Below are positions 58,082 to 64,000 of a DNA stretch of 64,000 bases, in pieces. The first letter of the stretch is position 1, and every line of letters begins with the position of its first letter. The stretch spans positions 62,001 through 126,000 of the forward strand of contig DYEC01000011.1 in NCBI GenBank assembly GCA_020725865.1, written 5' to 3'. Source of the DNA: Anaerolinea sp. GTDB lineage: Bacteria; Chloroflexota; Anaerolineae; Anaerolineales; Anaerolineaceae. The notes beneath the pieces are model-generated. The model saw only the letters and a program-made list of their open reading frames with translations, was not told the DNA's origin and did no database searches. A program made the translations under genes and the position numbers.

Positions 58082-59269
58082 ATGATGGAAAACACCGCTT
58101 CTCTCACTGCACCCAACCGTAAGACGGCTGCCGCCGCCATCGGCGCGGCGGCGATGCTTTACTGGGCGGGGTTGTATTTCTATGTTCCCACACTGCCGGT
58201 GTATGTTCAGGGCAAAGTGGGCAGTCTGGTAGTGACCGGCACCATCCTTTCGATGTACGGCTTGTGGCAGGCGGTCAGCCGTCTGCTGGTCGGCATGGGC
58301 GCCGACTGGCTGGGCAGGCGCAAACCTCTGCTTGTGCTCAGCCTTTCGCTGGTGCTGGTTGGCGCATGGCTGTTGAGCCGCATGGAGAGCGCACTGGGGC
58401 TGGGGTTTGCCCGTGCGTTGACCGGCCTGGGGGCGGGCGCATGGGTGCTGCTGGTGGTTATGTTCAGCGCCAGCTTTGAACCAGCGCAGGTCATCCGTGC
58501 CACCGGCATTCTCACGCTGGTAACCACGTTTAGCCGCATGGTCGCCACTTCAATGAACGGCTGGCTCAACCAGCTTGGCGGGTATTCGCTGGCGTTTCAG
58601 GTTGCCATGGCAGCCGTCGGGCTGGCGATCCTGCTCACCCTGCTGGTGAAGGAGAAACCCCTGCCGGTTCAATCGCCCTCTTTCAAAAAACTGTTTTCAC
58701 TGGTTTTGCGCCGTGATGTCCTGCTGCCGGCATTGTTAAACACGCTTCTGCAGTATTGTGTCTGGTCGGGCATTTTCAGCTTTGCGCCCATCCTTGCCCG
58801 CCGGCTTGGCGCGGGTGATTTGCTCTTGAGCGCGCTGACCAGCCTTTACCTGCTGGCAATGGTGCTGGGCAATCTGATTGTCTCGTTCATCGGCAGCCGT
58901 CTGGCAGCGACAACCATTCTGCGGGCGGGTTTTATCCTGCTGGTGAGCGGGCTGGGGCTGGCGGCACTGGCGCCTGCGGTGACCGTGCTGGTCATCTCAC
59001 AGCTCATTTGCGGGCTGGCAGAAGGCATACTTTACCCCACCGCGCTGGGCGCCAGCATCCGCTACGTCAGCGAAGAAGAGCGCGCCTCGGCGATGGGACT
59101 GCATCAGTCTATCTACGCCATTGGCATGTTCGGCGGACCGTGGCTGAGCGGCATCCTCGCCAGCCTGGTCGGCATCCAGCCGATGTTTGCACTGACCGCC
59201 GCGCTGGCGCTTGGACTGGCGCTTCTGGGCGTGCGCGCGCTGAAGGGGGAGTACTCGGGTCGGGGTTGA
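58082..59269 (+). CDS. Major facilitator superfamily transporter
   Basis: This 395-residue protein has twelve predicted spans. The loop after span 2 carries GMGADWLGRRKPLL, the MFS motif A, and span 5-6 is followed by KEKPLPVQSP. It resembles drug or metabolite efflux permeases; no substrate can be read. The ATG at 58082 has a weak AAGG. The bases just upstream (58053-58069) happen to contain three overlapping six-base restriction sites. Confidence 0.85.
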   Translation: MMENTASLTAPNRKTAAAAIGAAAMLYWAGLYFYVPTLPVYVQGKVGSLVVTGTILSMYGLWQAVSRLLVGMGADWLGRRKPLLVLSLSLVLVGAWLLSRMESALGLGFARALTGLGAGAWVLLVVMFSASFEPAQVIRATGILTLVTTFSRMVATSMNGWLNQLGGYSLAFQVAMAAVGLAILLTLLVKEKPLPVQSPSFKKLFSLVLRRDVLLPALLNTLLQYCVWSGIFSFAPILARRLGAGDLLLSALTSLYLLAMVLGNLIVSFIGSRLAATTILRAGFILLVSGLGLAALAPAVTVLVISQLICGLAEGILYPTALGASIRYVSEEERASAMGLHQSIYAIGMFGGPWLSGILASLVGIQPMFALTAALALGLALLGVRALKGEYSGRG

Positions 59270-59491
59270 CCGTCCTCGCCGCCGGTAATACAGCGGGAGA
59301 ATCAGCGGCGGGTGCGGTATTTTAAGAAAATTGTGATAAATCCCGGATTGCATCGCCCCATAAACGGCTATACAATAAATGCGGGTGGAAATGCTTATGT
59401 TATGTAACATCTTTGAACGATTAATGATGAAATACAAATCATGTAAAAGCTCGACAACAATCGGTTCATTAGTAAGAGGAAAACAAAGGTT

Positions 59492-60580
59492 ATGGAAACA
59501 ACTGTTTTCATTATCATCATTATTGCTTCACTGGTTTTGATAGCCCTGATTGCTTTGGTCATCTTATTTTTTCTACAACTCAAAAAACCTGACGATCGTG
59601 CAAAACTGGATGAAGTTAGATCAGACCTGCAAACTATTTCCCAGATTGTTCAACAAGGACAAACTCAAATTGCAGTATTATCTGAGAAGGTTGCACATCT
59701 TGAACCTGTAACCCAAAATATCGCAGTATTATCCGAGAAAGTAACTCATCTCGAACCTGTGACTCAGAGTATCAGCGCTACATTAACTAACGAATTAGCA
59801 AAAGTTCGGGAAAATCTGGCTTCGCTTCAAGAGCACGCACGAGCAAGACAAGAACTTGAAAGACAAACGATAGATTCTGTAAAACGGCTTGAATTGATTA
59901 TTGCCGGTACACAGTCTAAGGGTGCAGCAGGTGAAAACATTGTAGAATTAGTTTTTGCAAAATTGCCCGTTGAATGGCAAATTCGGAACTTTACTGTAAA
60001 AGGTAGAGCCGTCGAATTTGGGTTGAGACTTCCCAACAATCTCATTTTACCCATTGACAGCAAGTGGCCGGCTACTACTCTTATTGAGCAGATTGCCAGG
60101 ACTGAGAGTTTCGAAAAACGGGAAATTCTGAAGAAAGAGATAGAGAAAGAGATCGTTCGAAAAGCAAAAGAAGTAAGCAAGTACATCGAACCTGGAATAA
60201 CAATGCCATTCGCCATTGCAGTCATACCGGATGCCGTTTATGAGTTGTCTGCCGCCGTTCAGGGTGAAGCTTTTGAGTCAAATGTGGTTTTAGTAAGCTA
60301 TAGCATGTTTGTACCGTACCTTTTTCTGACAATTCAGACCACCCTCAAGACACTTCAAACCATTGATTTGCAAAAATTGGATGCCTATCTTGATACCATA
60401 AAAAACAGCATCAACAAATTGCAGGAAGAGCTAGACGGGAGATTTGCGAAAGCACTTATAATGCTCAATAATTCACGCGACGACATGCGGGCACATATCA
60501 GCAATGTAAGCGGAAGTATAACAAACCTGCAGATCAGCGCGCCTATGTCCTCTACATCTTTACCCGAAAGTATTGATTAA
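59492..60580 (+). CDS. RmuC-like protein with N-terminal membrane anchor
   Basis: This 362-residue protein has one N-terminal membrane span (residues 5-28) and a coiled-coil region (35-130) with a tandem 17-residue repeat. An RmuC-type nuclease-like domain follows (about 140-310): GAAGENIVELVFAKLP, VEFGLRLPNNLILPIDSKWP and FLTIQTTLKTLQ. RmuC proteins affect DNA recombination and limit inversions. The gene is clearly AT-richer than its neighbours, with many A/T third positions, which suggests horizontal transfer. The site AAGAGGAAAACAAAGG lies before the ATG. Confidence 0.78.
   Translation: METTVFIIIIIASLVLIALIALVILFFLQLKKPDDRAKLDEVRSDLQTISQIVQQGQTQIAVLSEKVAHLEPVTQNIAVLSEKVTHLEPVTQSISATLTNELAKVRENLASLQEHARARQELERQTIDSVKRLELIIAGTQSKGAAGENIVELVFAKLPVEWQIRNFTVKGRAVEFGLRLPNNLILPIDSKWPATTLIEQIARTESFEKREILKKEIEKEIVRKAKEVSKYIEPGITMPFAIAVIPDAVYELSAAVQGEAFESNVVLVSYSMFVPYLFLTIQTTLKTLQTIDLQKLDAYLDTIKNSINKLQEELDGRFAKALIMLNNSRDDMRAHISNVSGSITNLQISAPMSSTSLPESID
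59669..59770 (+). repeat. 51-bp tandem repeat inside the RmuC-like gene
   Basis: Two adjacent 51-base units (59669-59719 and 59720-59770) encode IAVLSEKVAHLEPVTQN and IAVLSEKVTHLEPVTQS. The copies differ mainly at third codon positions, so the duplication is not very recent and lengthens the coiled coil. Confidence 0.9.
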
Positions 60581-60677
60581 AGACCGCCAGATACCAGTTG
60601 GTAACAACTATTCTGCAAAGAAATGTAGCCCGCTGTTAGGTTGAGAGTAAAAAAAACAATTAGATTTGTCACTCAAT

Positions 60678-61160
60678 ATGTTCCAACTGCAAACCACTCG
60701 ACTAACATGGAATAAAACCATCCTGCTGGTGACGGGGGTTTTTCTGCTCAGCGCGGCGGTGACGTTCGTGATGCTGGCAAAAGCGTTGTATCTCGTCCCG
60801 CCGCTGACCAACGGGACGCCGTTTTTCTATCTCGTTCTGCTCTCCGCCCCCGCAGTTGTGACGCTCATCCTCTGCGCCCGCCGCCGTCCGGCAGGGTTTC
60901 GCTTCAGCGGGGTGCTGGCGGCGTTCTGGATTGCGGTTCTGGTGATGTTTTATTTAGCCCTGACCGGTCCGGTGCTGTACCGTTACACTGCCATTGAGTG
61001 TCATGCCAGCGCGCGCTCCGGCTGGGTCATTCATCATACCTGCACCTGCCGGTGGGAGTCCTACGAAGGGCGGGCGCAGGTAGACTGCTCGCTGGACGGC
61101 TTTGTCCTCTCGCCACTGCTGGCAGTGACCCAGCGGGGCGAGTGGCAGCCGGTTTGGTGA
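60678..61160 (+). CDS. Hypothetical membrane protein with cysteine-containing tail
   Basis: This 160-residue protein has three or four hydrophobic spans (about residues 15-35, 45-65 and 78-98). An outside tail contains several cysteines (IECHASARSG, HTCTCRWES, QVDCSLDG) that could form disulfides. I do not recognise the family. No Shine-Dalgarno is visible before ATG 60678, so the start is uncertain. Base composition returns to the GC-rich average after the RmuC-like gene. Confidence 0.6.
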   Translation: MFQLQTTRLTWNKTILLVTGVFLLSAAVTFVMLAKALYLVPPLTNGTPFFYLVLLSAPAVVTLILCARRRPAGFRFSGVLAAFWIAVLVMFYLALTGPVLYRYTAIECHASARSGWVIHHTCTCRWESYEGRAQVDCSLDGFVLSPLLAVTQRGEWQPVW

Positions 61161-61197
61161 GCAGGAGTGCAGATTCTTAGGACAAGCGAGGGAGAAG

Positions 61198-61578
61198 ATG
61201 GATAATCGAGACCAAGTGAACAGGGAGCTGGAACAAAAGCATCCGCACCGCGCGGCGCGGCAGTGGTACATTATTTATCGGAGGCAACCTGGAAGGAGCA
61301 AAGAAGTTATTGAGGCTCTTAAGCGCCTGAAAGCCGTGAAATATCTGGTCGAAATTGTTAAGTCACAAAAGGATGGCGGGCAAAAAGATGTGACTGGATT
61401 AATAGATGCCCTCGAGAAGGCTAACTCTTCTGTGTGGGGTCTTGATGATGCCCTCGAAGCCATACGCGAGCTAAAGGATATACCAGCCTTAAGAAGCATT
61501 GCAGAAGATGAATCGGTATTGCCACATTTGCGCGAAAAAGCCGCTCAATACCTGCGGGACTTAGAAAGGGAAGCCTGA
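61198..61578 (+). CDS. Hypothetical helical protein with HEAT-like features
   Basis: This 126-residue soluble protein is highly charged. Its second half (ALEAIRELKDIPALRSIAED, then LPHLREKAAQYLRDLE) looks like one or two HEAT-type helical hairpins used for protein contacts. A GGGAGAAG site precedes the ATG. No family or partner is identified. Confidence 0.6.
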   Translation: MDNRDQVNRELEQKHPHRAARQWYIIYRRQPGRSKEVIEALKRLKAVKYLVEIVKSQKDGGQKDVTGLIDALEKANSSVWGLDDALEAIRELKDIPALRSIAEDESVLPHLREKAAQYLRDLEREA

Positions 61579-61751
61579 CCCGCGGCATTTACCCGGCGGA
61601 AAAACGGTATTACAACGGTACCTTTAAGTAACATCCCTGTCTGACTGCAGAAGGGATAGCGGTAGAGCGTTTTTCCTTGTTTCTCTCTCCCCCAATTTCC
61701 CTATCGCATATTACAATCATAAAAATAACATCCATCCCTGCAGAGGTTGCC

Positions 61752-63227
61752 ATGCTCACGACGATCCTGATCATTGTGCTGGTTGCATTTTTGTTTCTGC
61801 TGGCGTTTGTGCTGTTGCGCACGCTGAGCTTCGCTCGTCAGCTGCCGCCCGCCGAACCCGCTCCAGAAGAAGCGGTTGATTCCGCCGCCGCCGCAGAGCA
61901 TCTTGCCGAGGCGGTGCGCTGTCAGACAATCTCTTCTCTGGACGGCAATGCCCAAAATGCCGATGCCTTTCGGGCACTGCACGCCGCGCTCGAGCGCATG
62001 TACCCCCGTGTGCATCAACACTTTGAACGGCAGGTCATTGGCAGTTTCAGCCTGCTTTACCGCTGGCAGGGCGCTCAGCCGGAGCTGCCCGGCGTCCTGT
62101 TCATGGCGCATCAGGACGTGGTGCCGGTGGATGAAGCCGCGCTGGAGAAGTGGGATCAGCCGCCCTTCTCCGGTGCCATTCATGATGGTTTTATCTATGG
62201 GCGCGGGACGCTGGACTGCAAGCATCAGCTCATCGCCGTCCTCGAAGCGGTGGAGCATCTGCTGGGCGCAGGGTTTCAGCCGCAACGCACGGTTTATCTC
62301 GCCTTTGGGGATGATGAGGAACTGGGCGGTTATCAGGGCACGCAGGCGATTGTCCAGCATCTGCAAAGTCAGGGCGTGCGCCTGCGCGCCGTACTGGATG
62401 AAGGCGGCATTCTTGCCGAGGGGATGCTGCCCGGTGTGAAGGGAGCTACCGCGCTGGTCGGCATCGGTGAAAAGGGCTACCTGACGCTGGAACTGAAAGT
62501 CGAAGGCGCGCCCGGACATTCCTCCACGCCCCCACAGCATACTGCCATCGGCGTTCTGGCGAAAGCCATCGCCCATCTGGAAGCCAACCCCCTGCCTGCC
62601 CGTCCGTCAGCCATGTTGCCGATGATGCGCGGGCTGGGCGGCGCGGCGCCGTTCCTGATGCAAATGGCGTTTGCCAACCTGTGGTTGTTTGGCGGACTGG
62701 TCAAGCGCATCATGCTGCGCAACCCGAAGACCGCCGCTACCATCCGTACCACCACCGCCGTGACCGTGATCAATGGCGGCATCCGCGATAATGTCCTGCC
62801 GGCAGAAGCCAAAGCGCATGTCAATTTCCGTCTCCTGCCCGGCGACAGCATCGCCCGCGTCTGCGAGCATGTGCGCGCCATGATTAAAGATAAGCAGGTG
62901 CGCTTCGAGCCGGTTGGTCCGACCATTGCCGAAGCCTCGCCGCTCTCGCCGGATCGCGGAGCGGTGTTTGAAACCCTGAGCCGGACAGTGCGCTCTGTCT
63001 TTGGTGCGCTCCCCGTTGCGCCGTTCCTGGTGCTGGGGATGACTGACTCTCGCTATTACACCGCTATATGCGATCACGTTTACCGCCTTTCGCCTGTGTT
63101 GCTTACTGCGGCGGATATGGAACGCGTGCACGGCAACAACGAGCGCATCTCTATTGCCGCCTTAGGCAAAATGGTGCAGTTCTACGTCCTGCTTATCCGC
63201 CGCTGGGCCGCAGATATGGAACAATGA
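61752..63227 (+). CDS. M20-family metallopeptidase/amidohydrolase with N-terminal membrane anchor
   Basis: This 491-residue protein has an N-terminal span (residues 3-25). The M20 fold follows, with zinc ligands in MAHQDVVPVD, RGTLDCKHQL and FGDDEELGG, and a dimerisation domain beginning at LKVEGAPGHSSTPPQ. The pattern is that of the PM20D1/carboxypeptidase S group, which cleaves or condenses N-acyl amino acids or peptides. The third metal-ligand glutamate would be in DEGG, and the last histidine near HGNNERI. It overlaps the next gene by four bases (ATGA). Confidence 0.9.
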   Translation: MLTTILIIVLVAFLFLLAFVLLRTLSFARQLPPAEPAPEEAVDSAAAAEHLAEAVRCQTISSLDGNAQNADAFRALHAALERMYPRVHQHFERQVIGSFSLLYRWQGAQPELPGVLFMAHQDVVPVDEAALEKWDQPPFSGAIHDGFIYGRGTLDCKHQLIAVLEAVEHLLGAGFQPQRTVYLAFGDDEELGGYQGTQAIVQHLQSQGVRLRAVLDEGGILAEGMLPGVKGATALVGIGEKGYLTLELKVEGAPGHSSTPPQHTAIGVLAKAIAHLEANPLPARPSAMLPMMRGLGGAAPFLMQMAFANLWLFGGLVKRIMLRNPKTAATIRTTTAVTVINGGIRDNVLPAEAKAHVNFRLLPGDSIARVCEHVRAMIKDKQVRFEPVGPTIAEASPLSPDRGAVFETLSRTVRSVFGALPVAPFLVLGMTDSRYYTAICDHVYRLSPVLLTAADMERVHGNNERISIAALGKMVQFYVLLIRRWAADMEQ

Positions 63228-64000
63228 GCGCACTGCGGCGGACTGCGCTTCTCATCGGCAGCTTGGGTCTGGTGGCAGGGCTGGCGTTTGCCTGCAATCT
63301 GCCGGAAAAAAATTCCCCGCCGCTGGATTTTGCCGGTCAACTTACGCTGGCGGCACAGTTATTTCCTGCCACGCCCTTTGCCGGACTGCAAACCGCCACC
63401 CCGCCGGATGCGCCCCCGCAATTTATAGCTACCGCCGATCCGAATATTTATCTCGCACAGGCAGGGGATACGCTGACCGCCCTCGCCAGACGTTACCGCA
63501 CAACGCCCGAGCAAATCATCCCGCCGTTTGCGTTGGATACCGAGGCGCTCGTCCCCGCCGGGCTGCCCCTGCGCATTCCCCCACCCGCAGGTGATTATCC
63601 CTACCGTGCCGCATTGCTGCCCGACAGCGAAATCATCTATTCGCCCACTGCAATGGATTTCGACCTTGCCGGCTATATTCGCGGTGCAGGCGGTTACCTG
63701 AGCCGGCATCAAGAAGAAGTGGACGGCGAAATCCTTGACGGAATCGAGATCGTCCGCCGCGCCGCCGTGGATACCTCGATCAACCCGCGCCTGCTGTTGG
63801 CAGCGATTGAATACCGCCGCGGCTGGGTAAGCGGCGACCTGCAGAACACCGATGACCTGATTTACCCTTTCGGCTTTGGCAACGCGCAGTACACCGGGCT
63901 GTATAAAGAGTTACTGCTGGTCACGCGCCAGCTCACATTGGGGTATTACGGCTGGCGCGCCGGCACTTTGCTGGAAGCCGAATTTGCCGATGGCAGCCGC
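63224..64000 (+). CDS. LysM-type lipoprotein, truncated by the window end
   Basis: The gene starts in the ATGA overlap with the M20 peptidase gene and is still open after 259 codons at the window edge. Residues 1-24 are a lipoprotein signal (lipobox AFAC, Cys24). Residues about 75-125 form a LysM domain (YLAQAGDTLTALARRYRTT, ending PLRIPPP). The following part (VRRAAVDTSINPRLLLAAIE) resembles the start of a lytic-transglycosylase-like or bacteriocin-associated peptidoglycan domain, but too little is visible to call an enzyme. It is probably co-translated with the peptidase. Confidence 0.75.
   Translation, partial: MSALRRTALLIGSLGLVAGLAFACNLPEKNSPPLDFAGQLTLAAQLFPATPFAGLQTATPPDAPPQFIATADPNIYLAQAGDTLTALARRYRTTPEQIIPPFALDTEALVPAGLPLRIPPPAGDYPYRAALLPDSEIIYSPTAMDFDLAGYIRGAGGYLSRHQEEVDGEILDGIEIVRRAAVDTSINPRLLLAAIEYRRGWVSGDLQNTDDLIYPFGFGNAQYTGLYKELLLVTRQLTLGYYGWRAGTLLEAEFADGSR

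Noticed and set aside
59277-59330. Terminator after the MFS gene
   Set aside because: CCGCCG and CGGCGG can pair, but the loop is long and the T run is separated from the stem, so I do not list it as a terminator.

Overview
The window looks like a chromosomal segment of a member of the Chloroflexota, most likely class Anaerolineae. I base this on gene style rather than on a marker search: many lipoproteins with proline/threonine-rich linkers and LysM modules, GT39-type membrane glycosyltransferases, SpoIIE-type phosphatases, several TTG and GTG starts, and a dnaA that is not followed by dnaN. I saw no insertion sequence, integrase, phage gene or CRISPR array. Most of the window is GC-rich and coding-dense. 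The exceptions are an AT-richer patch around the RmuC-like gene (about 59.4-60.6 kb) and a few regulatory intergenic regions.

Layout. 1-9.2 kb holds the tail of pyrB, then two tandem molybdenum hydroxylases of the xanthine dehydrogenase/CO dehydrogenase family and a dihydropyrimidinase-like amidohydrolase, closed by a strong terminator. 9.2-19.1 kb holds a zinc-ribbon protein, a Rieske oxygenase, an Mrp-type Fe-S carrier, a 29-residue membrane peptide gene, a PAS-GGDEF diguanylate cyclase, a membrane glycosyltransferase, a membrane SpoIIE phosphatase and a tRNA-Arg. 19.1-25.4 kb holds a decayed phosphonate-permease remnant and a nucleoside-type (BMP family) ABC importer operon with a 2-hydroxyacid dehydrogenase. 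25.4-38.1 kb holds an alcohol dehydrogenase, another glycosyltransferase, a membrane/EEP-nuclease fusion, an unrecognised 367-residue protein, DUF4395 plus thioredoxin, a receiver-SpoIIE phosphatase, miaB, and a flippase-like/flavoprotein pair. 38.1-46.2 kb holds dnaA with a palindrome-rich upstream region, an epimerase and thiolase pair, a repeat lipoprotein, a LysM lipoprotein, rnhA and a V4R protein. 46.3-49.9 kb is PadR regulator, TrmO, molybdate permease, molybdate binding protein and TauE-like permease. 50-55.3 kb holds an adenosine-specific kinase, a lipoprotein, a ferritin-like protein and a four-gene sulfur operon (PocR-type regulator, sulfide:quinone reductase, TusE/DsrC, DsrE2). 55.4-64 kb holds membrane, thioesterase, MFS, RmuC-like, M20 peptidase and LysM lipoprotein genes.

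How the parts may fit (inference): the BMP importer, the molybdenum hydroxylases, the dihydropyrimidinase and pyrB suggest uptake and turnover of nucleosides or N-heterocycles. The molybdate permease and binding protein would supply their cofactor, but no ATPase for that transporter is present. The sulfur operon would oxidise sulfide and pass sulfane sulfur through DsrE2 and a single-cysteine TusE.

The regulatory sequence stands out. Six genes have a -10 hexamer 6-7 nt before the start codon and no Shine-Dalgarno, suggesting leaderless transcripts. Several promoters carry perfect palindromes. Two intergenic stretches look like independent small RNAs or attenuators with their own promoter and terminator. 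All functional calls rest on reading motifs by eye; no database search was possible.
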